Shown here: positions 23,141 through 31,801 of the stretch, in pieces
Layout: the number at the start of each line of letters is the position of its first letter
Numbering within the stretch: position 1 is the first letter of the stretch
Source of the DNA: an uncultured Anaerotignum sp.
GTDB taxonomy: Bacteria > Bacillota > Clostridia > Lachnospirales > Anaerotignaceae
NCBI GenBank assembly: GCA_910578425.1
Contig: CAJTQX010000019.1
Location: 1-43,512 of the forward strand
Length of the DNA: 43,512 nt
Direction: 5' to 3'
Notes under the pieces: generated by a model
What the model saw: the letters and a program-made list of their open reading frames with translations, nothing else
What the model was told of the DNA's origin: nothing
Databases searched by the model: none
Program-made: the position numbers and the translations under genes

Positions 23141-25473
23141 ACGCTTTCTCCTTCCGCAAGGGCAGCGCGCAGTACATCTTCCATTGTTTCCGCAAGCACA
23201 AATTCCAGCCCTTCCTTTGCTTCCTCATCGACCTCTTTCCAGTCTTTTTCGTTTTCCTTCGGTAATACCACCGTCTTGATTCCCGCTTTTTTTGCCGCAA
23301 GTATTTTTTCCTGCAAGCCCCCGATGGCGAGCACCCTGCCGCGGATTGTGATTTCCCCTGTCATTGCTATATCACTGCGTACCTTCGCGCCTGTCAGTGC
23401 GGAAAGCATCGCGGTCGCCATCGTCACACCGGCGGAGGGTCCGTCTTTCGGCGTTGCGCCTTCGGGGATATGGATATGGATGTCCTTCTTTTTATAAAAA
23501 TCTTCCTCCAGCCGGAAATCCGCACTGCGGGAACGGATAAAGCTGACTGCCGCATCCGCCGATTCCTGCATCACTTTGCCGAGGTTGCCCGTCAGCTTAA
23601 ATTTTCCTTCGCCGGGCATTACATTCACCTCAATGGAAAGCGTTGTCCCGCCGGCTCTTGTCCATGCCAGCCCCCGCACAATACCCACCTGCGGCTCCTG
23701 ATAAATCTTCTCCTGCGTATATTTCCGCACGCCCAGCAGATCCTCCAGATTCTGTACGGAAACGTTCAGGCTCTTTTTCTCTCCCGAAAGCACCGCCTTA
23801 ACCGCCTTCCGGCATACTGTGCCAATGACGCGTTCCAACTGGCGCACACCAGCCTCCCGCGTATATCCGTCTATCATTTCCTCTATAGCGTCCGTACTAA
23901 TCTTAATCTGCCGCGCCGTCAGACCATGACGTTTCCTCTGTTTGCCCAGCAGGTGCTTTTGGGCAATATGCAGCTTTTCCAGAGAAGTGTAGCTGCTCAG
24001 CTGTATCACTTCCATTCTGTCCAGCAGGGGCTGGGGAATGGTGTCCAGGCTGTTTGCCGTACACATAAACAGCACATGGGACAAATCATACGGCTGTTCC
24101 ACAAAATGATCCCGAAAGGTATTATTCTGTTCCCCGTCCAGCACTTCAAGGAGGGCGGCGGCAGGATCTCCATTATGTGAAACACCCAGCTTATCCACTT
24201 CGTCTAAAAGCATCAGCGGGTTTACCGTTCCTGCCTGTTTCATCGCGTTGATAATGCGCCCGGGCATCGCGCCAATGTATGTCCGCCTGTGTCCGCGAAT
24301 TTCCGCCTCATCCTTTACGCCGCCCAGCGACATTCGGACATATTTCCGGTTCAGTGCCTTTGCCACAGAACGCGCAATAGAGGTCTTGCCTACCCCTGGC
24401 GGTCCGACAAGGCAGAGTATTGTCGCGTTTTCCTCCGGTGCGTTTTCCCGCACCGCAAGGTACTCTAATATGCGCTCCTTTACCTTTTTCAGCCCGTAAT
24501 GGTCTTTGTCAAGTATTTTTGCGGCACGCTCCAGATCAAAAATTTCCTCCGTCCGCTCCTGCCAGGGCAGGTTCAGCAGCGTATCAATATAATTGCGGGA
24601 TACATTGGATTCCGGAGAAGTTACCGGAATTTTCATCATACGGTTGATCTCCCGTTCAATGGTGTTCCGCACCTGTTCCGGCGGATTTTTTTCTTCCAGC
24701 CGTTTCCGGAAATCCGCAGCGTCCGCACCGATTCCATCTTTATCGCCCAGTTCTTCCTGCAAAACCTTCATTTCTTCCCGCAGAAAATATTCCCGCTGGT
24801 TCTGGTCTATCCGCTGTTTCGTTTTGCCCTCAATTTCTTTTTTTATATCCAGAACGGCACGCTCCTGCCGCATTTCTGCTACAACCGCTTCCAGGCGTTC
24901 TATCGGATTCAGTATTTCCAGAAGGTACTGCTTGCGGTGCACCGGAATATCCAGCCCTGTGGCAACAATATCCGCCAGCAGTCCCGGCATCTTTGCCGTT
25001 GTGATGTTTCCCAGCAGGTCCACAGAAGTCGTATTCGGCACGCGCTTCATATATTCCTCATACTGCTCCACAGCAATCCGCATCAGTGCCAGCATATACG
25101 TATCCGGCTCTCCCTCAAAATCCTGCCCGATGGTCGTAATCTTCGCATAATCACAGGAGCCCTTCGAACGGATATCTTCCAGCCTGCCGCGCTCCTTCCC
25201 TTCCACGACAACATGTGTCAGATTTCCCGGCAGCTTCAAAATCTGCTTTACCACCGCCAGCGTGCCAATGTTGTATAAATCCCGTCTTCCGGGCTCCATG
25301 ACGGACGCGTCCCGCTGTGTCAGCAGAAAAATCTGGTTCGCGTTATCCTCCGCCGCGTTGACCGCCGCAAGGGATTTTTCCCGCCCTGCCGGAAGGCTGA
25401 CAATCATATTGGGGAATACCGTCATCCCGCGCAGCGTCAGCATCGGTATGATAATTGACTGTTTTTTCTCCAT
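23131..25473 (-). CDS. lon: ATP-dependent protease La
   Basis: A 780-aa cytoplasmic AAA+ serine protease that removes damaged and short-lived regulatory proteins. The N-terminal substrate domain is at about 10-200, a coiled region with KTKQRIDQNQREYFLREE follows, then AAA+ Walker A GPPGVGKT (about 356) and the Walker B LLDEVDK. The protease domain has catalytic Ser680 in KDGPSAG and Lys723 in GLQEKILAA, 43 residues apart as in other Lon proteases. GAGGTGAAGAA precedes the ATG. It forms an operon with engB from its own promoter. I did not find a clear CIRCE or CtsR site upstream. Confidence 0.96.
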   Translation of the reverse strand: MEKKQSIIIPMLTLRGMTVFPNMIVSLPAGREKSLAAVNAAEDNANQIFLLTQRDASVMEPGRRDLYNIGTLAVVKQILKLPGNLTHVVVEGKERGRLEDIRSKGSCDYAKITTIGQDFEGEPDTYMLALMRIAVEQYEEYMKRVPNTTSVDLLGNITTAKMPGLLADIVATGLDIPVHRKQYLLEILNPIERLEAVVAEMRQERAVLDIKKEIEGKTKQRIDQNQREYFLREEMKVLQEELGDKDGIGADAADFRKRLEEKNPPEQVRNTIEREINRMMKIPVTSPESNVSRNYIDTLLNLPWQERTEEIFDLERAAKILDKDHYGLKKVKERILEYLAVRENAPEENATILCLVGPPGVGKTSIARSVAKALNRKYVRMSLGGVKDEAEIRGHRRTYIGAMPGRIINAMKQAGTVNPLMLLDEVDKLGVSHNGDPAAALLEVLDGEQNNTFRDHFVEQPYDLSHVLFMCTANSLDTIPQPLLDRMEVIQLSSYTSLEKLHIAQKHLLGKQRKRHGLTARQIKISTDAIEEMIDGYTREAGVRQLERVIGTVCRKAVKAVLSGEKKSLNVSVQNLEDLLGVRKYTQEKIYQEPQVGIVRGLAWTRAGGTTLSIEVNVMPGEGKFKLTGNLGKVMQESADAAVSFIRSRSADFRLEEDFYKKKDIHIHIPEGATPKDGPSAGVTMATAMLSALTGAKVRSDIAMTGEITIRGRVLAIGGLQEKILAAKKAGIKTVVLPKENEKDWKEVDEEAKEGLEFVLAETMEDVLRAALAEGESVWK

Positions 25474-25548
25474 TTCTTCACCTCATATATCTCCGCCATG
25501 GGAAATGCCCCTCCGGCGGCAAACTGCACATTTTATAGCTTATTGTAT

Positions 25549-25577
25549 ACCATACCATAAAACCCGCCTACGGTCAA
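25549..25577 (-). promoter_or_regulatory. Probable lon promoter
   Basis: On the minus strand TTGACC (25572-25577), a 17-base spacer and TATGGT (25549-25554) preceded by TGG form a plausible promoter about 75 bases before the lon start. A second possible -10 TATACA lies a few bases downstream. The divergent prfC gene has TAAAAT at 25681-25686 on the plus strand. The 263-base gap holds no other signal I can name. Confidence 0.55.
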
Positions 25578-25736
25578 ACCTTGTGTCTGCCATACCACCT
25601 TTCGCTTCTTTGGAAACGCTAAATTTTCCATATTTTCTGATTTTCCTGTTTCCGTTATTCCCTTTATGGAAAAAATCATGTAAAATAGGAAAAGCGCAGA
25701 AAATCTCTGCCAGTTTATAACAGAAAGGAAATTCCT

Positions 25737-27329
25737 ATGAGCAATTTAGAAGCGATACAAAAACGCCGTATCTTCGGCATCATTTCCCACCCCGACGCGG
25801 GCAAAACCACGCTGACCGAAAAACTGCTGCTGCACGGCGGCGCGATTCGTGAAGCGGGTACGGTCAAAGCCCGCCGCAACGCAAAATTCGCCAAAAGCGA
25901 CTGGATGGAAATTGAAAAACAGCGTGGTATTTCTGTCACGTCCTCCGTCATGCAGTTTGAATATCAGGGCAAGGTCGTTTCCATTATGGATACGCCCGGA
26001 CATAACGATTTTGGCGAGGACACCTACCGCATACTGACCTCTGTAGACAGCGCAGTCATGGTCATTGACGCGGCAAAGGGCGTAGAAGCGCAGACAGTCA
26101 AGCTGTTCAAGGTTTGCAGCATGCGCCGGATTCCCATTTTCACATTCATAAACAAGCTTGACCGCCAGTCCAAAGATCCGCTGGACTGTATGGCGGATTT
26201 GGAGGACGCACTCGGTCTGCCCTCCACAGCCGTTACATGGCCCATAGGCAACGGTCTGACGTTCGAGGGCATTTATGACCGTCTGGAAAATAAAGTTTAT
26301 CTATATAAACAGAAGAACGGCGTTGTAGAACTGGGCGCAAACGGTGTGTTCGGCAACGCGCTGGAAGGCGTCATTTCCGATGCGAACCTGGACATCCTCC
26401 GCGGCGAAATGGAGCTTCTGGACGGTGCGGGCAACCCGTTTGACCTCAAGGCTATAGAAGAAGGGCGGCTTTCGCCTGTCTTTTTCGGCTCGGCACTGGC
26501 GGATTTCGGCGTAACGCCGTTTTTGCAGCATTTTCTGGAATGGTCGCCCGCGCCGGGTCCCAGAAAAACAACGGAGGGCGAAGTCAGGCCCACAGACGAG
26601 TTTTTCAGCGGCTTTATATTCAAAATACAGGCGAATATGAACCCTGCCCATCGGGACAGACTGGCGTTTTTCCGCATCTGCTCCGGCACATTTACCCGCG
26701 GCATGAACGTCACACTTTCGCGCACAGGCAAGCAGTTGAAGCTGAGTCAGTCCACACACCTGATGGCAAATGACCGCGAAACCGTAGAAACCGCCATTGC
26801 AGGGGACATTATCGGCATTTATGACAGCGGCAACTACCAGATTGGCGACACGCTGACAGACCGGAAGGAAAAACTCTTTTTCGAGCCCCTGCCGACTTTC
26901 CCGCCGGAACTTTTTGCAAGGGTACACCCAGTCAATTCCCTGAAGGCAAAGCAGTTCCAGAAAGGCGTACAGCAGCTTGCACAGGAGGGCGCGATACAGG
27001 TTTATCACAATGAATTTAACGATGTTATCCTTGGCGCGGTCGGACAACTGCAATTTGAGGTATTTGAATATCGTCTGGCAAACGAATACAATTCAGAGGT
27101 ACGCATGGAACCGCTGGATTACAGCGTAGCACGATGGGCTGTATCCGGTTCCCCGAAGGATCTGAAGGATTATGTTGTAGCCCGCAGCACTCTGGTGTAT
27201 GACCATTTTGAGCGTCCGCTTCTGCTGTTCGCCAACCAGTACACCCTAAACAATTTCATGCAGAAAAACCCTGAAATCAGGCTTGTAGAGGCTTTGGACG
27301 TAGACGATACGGCATATCAGGAAATGTAA
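25737..27329 (+). CDS. prfC: Peptide chain release factor 3
   Basis: A 530-aa translational GTPase that recycles RF1/RF2 from the ribosome after termination. G1 is HPDAGKTTL (about 18-26), switch-II DTPGHNDFGEDT and G4 NKLDR; QRGISVTSSVMQFEY is the RF3-type G2 region. Length and order are normal. AGAAAGGAA precedes the ATG. The gene stands alone and is followed within 10 bases by copy 2 of the stem-loop repeat, which could act as its terminator. Confidence 0.96.
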   Translation: MSNLEAIQKRRIFGIISHPDAGKTTLTEKLLLHGGAIREAGTVKARRNAKFAKSDWMEIEKQRGISVTSSVMQFEYQGKVVSIMDTPGHNDFGEDTYRILTSVDSAVMVIDAAKGVEAQTVKLFKVCSMRRIPIFTFINKLDRQSKDPLDCMADLEDALGLPSTAVTWPIGNGLTFEGIYDRLENKVYLYKQKNGVVELGANGVFGNALEGVISDANLDILRGEMELLDGAGNPFDLKAIEEGRLSPVFFGSALADFGVTPFLQHFLEWSPAPGPRKTTEGEVRPTDEFFSGFIFKIQANMNPAHRDRLAFFRICSGTFTRGMNVTLSRTGKQLKLSQSTHLMANDRETVETAIAGDIIGIYDSGNYQIGDTLTDRKEKLFFEPLPTFPPELFARVHPVNSLKAKQFQKGVQQLAQEGAIQVYHNEFNDVILGAVGQLQFEVFEYRLANEYNSEVRMEPLDYSVARWAVSGSPKDLKDYVVARSTLVYDHFERPLLLFANQYTLNNFMQKNPEIRLVEALDVDDTAYQEM

Positions 27330-27334
27330 AAGAA

Positions 27335-27418
27335 TAAAACCCTGGGGGCCCTGCCCCCAACCCCCGCAAGGGCTTTCGCCCTTGACCCTTCTGTCCGCCG
27401 CATATCCCATGCGGCGGA
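27335..27418. repeat. Intergenic stem-loop repeat, copy 2 (half element)
   Basis: This copy has three hairpins in a row: GGGGGC/GCCCCC (27344-27358), AAGGGC/GCCCTT with a TTTC loop, and a 10-bp TCCGCCGCAT/ATGCGGCGGA stem (27394-27418). It matches the left half of copies 1 and 3; the right inverted half is absent. It begins about 6 bases after the prfC stop. The remaining 27419-27469 is plain AT-rich spacer. Confidence 0.85.
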
Positions 27419-27469
27419 ATTTCTTTCCTGAAACAATTCACTTTTTTATTCCCCTGCCTGCAAAAAACA

Positions 27470-27517
27470 TTGACAAATCCACCCTGCCGGTATATTGTAA
27501 CAGTAGCGTTTTAACGC
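27470..27517 (+). promoter_or_regulatory. Promoter and candidate operator of the aminotransferase gene
   Basis: A consensus TTGACA (27470-27475), 17 bases, then TATTGT (27493-27498); an overlapping TATATT with 15-base spacing is the alternative -10. Directly downstream is the palindrome GCGTT-TT-AACGC (27506-27517), lying over the expected transcription start, the classic place for a repressor site. Confidence 0.6.
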
Positions 27518-27569
27518 ACAACAGTACAACAGAAAAAATGCTTCAAAAAGTACAAAGGAGGTAATTCCT

Positions 27570-28673
27570 ATGGAATTGAAAATCAACAATGCAATCAAAT
27601 CGCAGACAAAAGTCAGCTATGCCATTGAATCCGCCGGACCTTTGCCCTATGATATTGACTGCGGGGAGGGCATCAATATTGTTATGGTTCCGGAGATGGC
27701 AGAAAAGGCTTTCAATGAACTGACGTTTGAAATGCTGCGTGCTTATCCCCATTCTGTTGGCATCAAAGACAGCATCATTAACTACTGGAAGAATTGCACA
27801 GACTTAAACTACAAGCAGATTGTACTCTGCGACGGCTCTATCAGCGGTCTTTATCTTATCAACCGCCTTTTTCTGGAGCCTGGCGACTGTGTCTTGGGCT
27901 ATGTGCCGCAGTTCTCAGAATATGAAACGGACGTAAAAATGCATGGCTGCATGTTTGACGGCGTCCCCCTCAAGGCAGAAAACAATTATAAATTTTCGGC
28001 GGCGGATATGCTTGCCGCACTCAGGCCGGAGCATAAGCTGATTTATCTGGATAACCCCAATAACCCCACAGGGCAGGTGATTCCTCTGGCGGAAATCGAA
28101 ACCATATTGCAGGCCGCGCAGAAGCAGGGAACAGCCGTAATCGTAGACGAAGCCTACGGCGATTATATGCCCCTCGAAAACGCTGCCGCAAACCTGTTCG
28201 CAAAATATGATAACCTGATTATCGTCAAAACCTTTTCCAAAGGCTTTGGGCTTGCGGGGCTCCGCGCCGGATATCTGCTCCTGCCGGAACAGCTTACGTC
28301 GTATATGGGAAACATCACGAATCCTTACTGCATGTCGGAGCTTTCCCGCAGCATTGCCGCGAAAACCATTTCCGATGCAGGATTTTTGCAGGACCTTCGG
28401 AAAGAAACGGCCGCGCTCAAGCATATGCTCCTGGCGCATCCCTGGAAACACATTTCCATTGCGGAGACGGCGGAAAGCACATCTATCTGCCTGCTGACAC
28501 ACAGCAATCCCGCAGTGGATTTAGCCGGAGAATTTGCAAAACGCCGCATTCTGGTTATCTCCGGAAGCGATTTTTATACTATCAGCAAAAATTCCGCGCG
28601 GTTCCGTATCCCCTCTGAGAAGGATATGAATAGCGTGCTTACCGCACTGGAGGAAATCGACGCTATGGACTGA
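27570..28673 (+). CDS. PLP-dependent class I/II aminotransferase, HisC-like
   Basis: A 367-aa cytoplasmic fold-type I aminotransferase. It has LCDGSISGLY for cofactor phosphate contact, DNPNNPTGQ with the conserved Asn, VDEAYGDY with the Asp and Tyr that hold pyridoxal, TFSKGFGLAGLRAG with the Schiff-base Lys224, and a C-terminal FRIPS with the carboxylate-binding Arg. The pattern is closest to histidinol-phosphate aminotransferases and CobD-like decarboxylases. No histidine or cobalamin gene is nearby, so the substrate is open and I give no gene symbol. AAAGGAGG precedes the ATG. It is monocistronic with its own promoter and terminator. Confidence 0.88.
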   Translation: MELKINNAIKSQTKVSYAIESAGPLPYDIDCGEGINIVMVPEMAEKAFNELTFEMLRAYPHSVGIKDSIINYWKNCTDLNYKQIVLCDGSISGLYLINRLFLEPGDCVLGYVPQFSEYETDVKMHGCMFDGVPLKAENNYKFSAADMLAALRPEHKLIYLDNPNNPTGQVIPLAEIETILQAAQKQGTAVIVDEAYGDYMPLENAAANLFAKYDNLIIVKTFSKGFGLAGLRAGYLLLPEQLTSYMGNITNPYCMSELSRSIAAKTISDAGFLQDLRKETAALKHMLLAHPWKHISIAETAESTSICLLTHSNPAVDLAGEFAKRRILVISGSDFYTISKNSARFRIPSEKDMNSVLTALEEIDAMD

Positions 28674-28693
28674 CAGATGCAAAACAAAACATA

Positions 28694-28740
28694 AAAATCC
28701 TGAGAAACCCTCTGTAAACAGGTTTCTCAGGATTTTATTT
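28694..28740. terminator. Terminator after the aminotransferase gene
   Basis: AAAATCCTGAGAAACC (28694-28709) pairs perfectly over 16 bp with GGTTTCTCAGGATTTT (28721-28736), followed by ATTTTT. It lies between convergent genes and is flanked by A and T runs, so it can serve both strands. Confidence 0.93.
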
Positions 28741-28742
28741 TT

Positions 28743-29762
28743 CTATTCTACTTCAAATTCGCCATACAAAACATAATATGTGCTTGTATGATACTCCGGT
28801 TTAGAATCCGCCCCCGCAAAATAAAACGCCATATTTCCCCATTGTGTGGAGTATATGAATTCCAGAGAAAACCACAAGCTCCACAAATCGTCTGACGTCT
28901 TTCCTTTTCGGTATTCCGCAAAATCTTCCTGTAATAATTTTTTCATATCCTCCATTGTATATACCCCATGTGCCTCCCATAAAAATTCCCTCAGGGATTC
29001 CTCCGATACTGCGCCTTCATAGTCGAAAGTAAACGGGATTCCAATGCGGTATTTTCCAGCAGGCAAAGCACAATACAGCCTTCTGGTATAAGGACTTTCC
29101 CCGTCAGATAACCCTTTCCAAAAACTATTCATGCCATATCCTATTGCATTGATATCCCTTGGTTCCGCTTCCCGCATACGTTCCCAACCTTCCGCAGTCA
29201 TGCGTTCCAGCGTAAAATCCTCACCGAACATAAATCCCTGCGGCTCCCTGTTCCGTATCGTTCCCGTCACGCGCTGTTCTTCCTTATCATACGCCACATC
29301 CAGCGTAATCCTCGGCATAACCGGACGCTCCACGGAAAAGGTTTCCACGCCGTCCGCCCTGCTCCATTTCACCGTATAACCCAGCGCATTTGCTATTGCC
29401 CTTGCGGGCAGATAAATCTCCCCGTCCTTCCTGACCACCTTCCCCGCAAGCGGGATTTTACGACCCAAACAGTCATACACCACATCTCCAACCAGCGTTG
29501 CTGTCTGCTCATATTCCAGCACAACATCCCCGTCCTCCATACGATAGCCGAATACAGTTACACCATCCTCCTGCCGCAGCTCGCTTTCCGTCAGCCCCGC
29601 CAAATCCTCCAATGTCATCATCAGCGTCCCGTCCTGCCGGAGGATGCCGTCCGAAAGCCGCACCTCCTCCCCATTCCGCAGTATGCGGATACTTTCCGCC
29701 CCAAATGCTGGGACACTCCACCATGTCATTGCCAATACTGTCAACAAAACGAACCGTTTCAT
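28743..29762 (-). CDS. Secreted copper-amine-oxidase-N / Ig-like domain protein
   Basis: A 339-aa exported protein. The signal peptide is at residues 1-22 (KRFVLLTVLAMTWWSVPAFGA). Residues about 23-140 resemble the copper amine oxidase N-terminal (stalk) domain used in Firmicutes surface proteins, with GEIYLPARAIANALGYTVKW as its typical end. Residues about 150-240 resemble bacterial Ig-like group 14, with FGEDFTLERMTAEGW and PAGKYRIGIPF. The rest is unassigned. I begin at the ATG at 29762, 7 bases after GGGGG, rather than the ATG two codons up. No catalytic residues are evident; a role at the cell surface is likely, but no substrate can be named. Confidence 0.8.
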   Translation of the reverse strand: MKRFVLLTVLAMTWWSVPAFGAESIRILRNGEEVRLSDGILRQDGTLMMTLEDLAGLTESELRQEDGVTVFGYRMEDGDVVLEYEQTATLVGDVVYDCLGRKIPLAGKVVRKDGEIYLPARAIANALGYTVKWSRADGVETFSVERPVMPRITLDVAYDKEEQRVTGTIRNREPQGFMFGEDFTLERMTAEGWERMREAEPRDINAIGYGMNSFWKGLSDGESPYTRRLYCALPAGKYRIGIPFTFDYEGAVSEESLREFLWEAHGVYTMEDMKKLLQEDFAEYRKGKTSDDLWSLWFSLEFIYSTQWGNMAFYFAGADSKPEYHTSTYYVLYGEFEVE

Positions 29763-29903
29763 ATCCATTCCCCCTTTTTTTCAGCATACCATATTCTTAC
29801 ATCGTCTTTCTGAAAAATTCCTTACACCTTTCTTACAAATTCCTTACAAAACTCTATTCCGAACGCGTTTGCAAAAAAAACCGTAAAATCCATATGATTT
29901 TTC

Positions 29904-29932
29904 TTGCAAACCCTCCTGTTTTCTGCTAAAAT
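29904..29932 (+). promoter_or_regulatory. rpmB promoter
   Basis: TTGCAA (29904-29909), 17 bases, TGC and TAAAAT (29927-29932) form a good extended -10 promoter about 43 bases before the rpmB start. Confidence 0.75.
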
Positions 29933-29974
29933 ATCTTTGTTATGTCACAGAGGCAAGCTAAGGAGGTGCAAAAA

Positions 29975-30178
29975 ATGGCTAGATGTGAAATTTGCGAGAA
30001 GGGCCAGATCAGGGGCCATAGAATTAGTATTAACCGTAGTCAGGTTAGTAGACGTGCGAATAGAAAATGGAAACCCAACGTAAAGAAAATCAAAATCGTT
30101 GAAGACAACGGCAATGTAAAATCTATTTACGTTTGCACAAGATGCATGCGTTCCAACAAGATTACGCGCGCAATCTGA
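29975..30178 (+). CDS. rpmB: 50S ribosomal protein L28
   Basis: A 67-aa basic protein of the large ribosomal subunit. It begins MARCEICEKG and ends in the IYVCTRCMRSNK region. Two Cys pairs (Cys4/Cys7 and Cys54/Cys57) make this the zinc-binding form of L28. The start has AAGGAGGTG 5-6 bases before it; the open frame upstream to 29942 is not L28-like. It is a single-gene transcript, separate from the minus-strand thiN/rpe run, as in many Clostridia. Confidence 0.97.
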   Translation: MARCEICEKGQIRGHRISINRSQVSRRANRKWKPNVKKIKIVEDNGNVKSIYVCTRCMRSNKITRAI

Positions 30179-30189
30179 TTTCCGCAGAA

Positions 30190-30235
30190 CAAAAGCCATT
30201 CTCCCTTTTTGTAAGGAAGAACGGCTTTTTCTTTT
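30190..30235. terminator. Terminator between rpmB and the small membrane gene
   Basis: AAAAGCC-A-TTCT-C-CCTT and AAGGAAGAACGGCTTTT form an imperfect but long stem, followed on the plus strand by CTTTTT. It starts 12 bases after rpmB and abuts the stop of the minus-strand gene, so it can serve both. Confidence 0.82.
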
Positions 30236-30406
30236 TCAAAATCTTTTGCTCTTGCAGGCGAGCCATATCCCACAGCCCAGCAAAAGCCCGCCGATAAGAA
30301 AAACGCACCGGGGCAGCAGGCACGCCAAAAGCATACCCAGCCCCAGCGCGGCCATTATCACGCCGCACAGCCATTTTAGCGGCGCGCCGTTGCATCTTCT
30401 GCGCAT
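30236..30406 (-). CDS. 56-aa Cys-containing membrane peptide
   Basis: A short gene on the minus strand: a basic start (MRRRCNGAPLKW), then two hydrophobic segments (about 12-31 and 34-51) with four internal cysteines, ending CKSKRF. AAGGGGGTG lies 5 bases before the ATG. It is 88 bases downstream of thiN and probably the last gene of that transcript. Small membrane peptides of this type occur in Firmicutes without known function. The good SD, uninterrupted hydrophobic pattern and position before a terminator support it; nothing proves expression. Confidence 0.65.
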   Translation of the reverse strand: MRRRCNGAPLKWLCGVIMAALGLGMLLACLLPRCVFLIGGLLLGCGIWLACKSKRF

Positions 30407-30494
30407 CCCGCCACCCCCTTTCTTATTCCTATGCCGGAAAAGCGGGAAATGTGCGGGATTTTTTCATTCAGGTCTGTTCCCGTCCATTCTGTTG

Positions 30495-31133
30495 TTAATC
30501 TCTGGAACGTATCACGAAAAGATATCCGTCCTGAATATCAATTTCTGCACGTTCCTCCGCGAGCACGTTGCTTACCGCAATATAATCATCATCCAGCGCA
30601 AGGTCAAAATCCGTCAGCGGGTAGGAAAAGCCCTTCAGTGTGATGCCCCTGACTTCCATGGAAAGCGGTATCGTGGATACAATATCCCCCACCTTTCCAC
30701 AGACCGTCAGATGTCTGTCTATGACTTCTACACAGTTCTTTTCGTCCACAAGCCTTGCCCGCACGCCTTTTTTCAGCAGGGAAAGCAGGTAATGCGCATT
30801 GGCAAGCGTATGATCAAACCTGTCGCCGATGCCGCCGAACAGTACCAGTTCCTCCGCGCCCAGCTCCAGCGCGAGCAGAACGCCCAGTTCCATATCCGTT
30901 TCATTTTTTCGTGCCGGAAACTGCCGCACAGGAATCCCCTGCCCTTTGTAATAATCCCAGACCTCCGGGGAAACGGAATCGAAATCCCCCACAATATAAT
31001 CCGGACGTATCGCCAACGCCTTTGCATGGCGCAAACCACTGTCACAGCAGATCACTGCGTCAGCCCCATCCATATATGCTTTACAGAAAGAATAATCTTT
31101 GATTTCCGCTCCGGCAAAAACCAACGCTTTCAT
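30495..31133 (-). CDS. thiN: Thiamine pyrophosphokinase
   Basis: A 212-aa cytoplasmic enzyme that makes thiamine diphosphate from thiamine and ATP. Family motifs are ICCDSGLRHA, IVGDFDSVSP (acidic, magnesium/ATP site), ARKNETDMELGVLLA, and FGGIGDRFDHTLAN; LKGFSYPL and ISNVL-like (VSNVLAEE) motifs belong to the C-terminal thiamine-binding half. Length is normal. It starts 1 base after the rpe stop, with AAGGAG inside the rpe tail. It belongs to the rsgA-rpe-thiN string found across Bacillota. Confidence 0.95.
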   Translation of the reverse strand: MKALVFAGAEIKDYSFCKAYMDGADAVICCDSGLRHAKALAIRPDYIVGDFDSVSPEVWDYYKGQGIPVRQFPARKNETDMELGVLLALELGAEELVLFGGIGDRFDHTLANAHYLLSLLKKGVRARLVDEKNCVEVIDRHLTVCGKVGDIVSTIPLSMEVRGITLKGFSYPLTDFDLALDDDYIAVSNVLAEERAEIDIQDGYLFVIRSRD

Positions 31134-31134
31134 A

Positions 31135-31800
31135 TCACTCGTACTCCTTGAATATTTTCAAAAACTCTCCCGCGGCCCCTGCAATATCCGCCTTGCCCAG
31201 CACAGCCGAACCTGCGACAATGATATTCGCACCCGCGTCCAGAGACGTCCGCACGTTTTCCAGCGTTACGCCGCCGTCCACCTCGATATCATACGCAAGA
31301 CCCAGCTCTTTTTTCCATTCCGCAAGGCGGCGTATTTTTTCCACCTGCTCCGGCATGAATTTCTGTCCGGCAAACCCCGGCTCCACCGTCATCACCAGCA
31401 CCATATCCACATCCGGCAAATACGGCCTGATTGTTTCCACAGGCGTGCCGGGCTTTATGGTAATCCCCGCCTTCGCGCCCGTTTTCTTTATTTTCGCAAG
31501 CACAGCCGCCGGGTCATTCGTCGCCTCCACATGGAAATTGACAATATCCGCACCCGCCTTCGCAAACTCCTCTACATACCGTTCCGGCTCTGTAATCATC
31601 AAATGCACATCAAACACCATTTTGGCTGCCTTGCGTATGCTCTGGATAACAGGCATGCCAAAGGAAATATTGGGCACAAATATCCCGTCCATCACATCCA
31701 GATGCAGGTAAGGCACGCCTGCCTCCTCCAGCAGGGAAAGCTGTTCGCCCACGCGTGCAAAATCCGCCGAAAGCAGCGATGGGGAAAGAAAAATGTTCAT
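31135..31800 (-). CDS. rpe: Ribulose-phosphate 3-epimerase
   Basis: A 221-aa TIM-barrel enzyme of the pentose phosphate pathway that interconverts ribulose-5-phosphate and xylulose-5-phosphate. SPSLLSADFA, LHLDVMDGIFVPN, FDVHLMI and MTVEPGFAGQKF carry the metal-binding His and Asp residues, and YDIEVDGGV the second catalytic Asp; IVAGSAVLG binds phosphate. The start at 31800 has GAGGAG 8 bases upstream. The longer open frame (to 31902) runs into rsgA and has no SD. It is 1 base from rsgA and thiN. Confidence 0.96.
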   Translation of the reverse strand: MNIFLSPSLLSADFARVGEQLSLLEEAGVPYLHLDVMDGIFVPNISFGMPVIQSIRKAAKMVFDVHLMITEPERYVEEFAKAGADIVNFHVEATNDPAAVLAKIKKTGAKAGITIKPGTPVETIRPYLPDVDMVLVMTVEPGFAGQKFMPEQVEKIRRLAEWKKELGLAYDIEVDGGVTLENVRTSLDAGANIIVAGSAVLGKADIAGAAGEFLKIFKEYE

Positions 31801-31801
31801 G

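Noticed and set aside
27335..27418. CRISPR repeats
   Set aside because: The repeats are palindromic hairpins at three distant loci, with no regular spacers and no cas genes.
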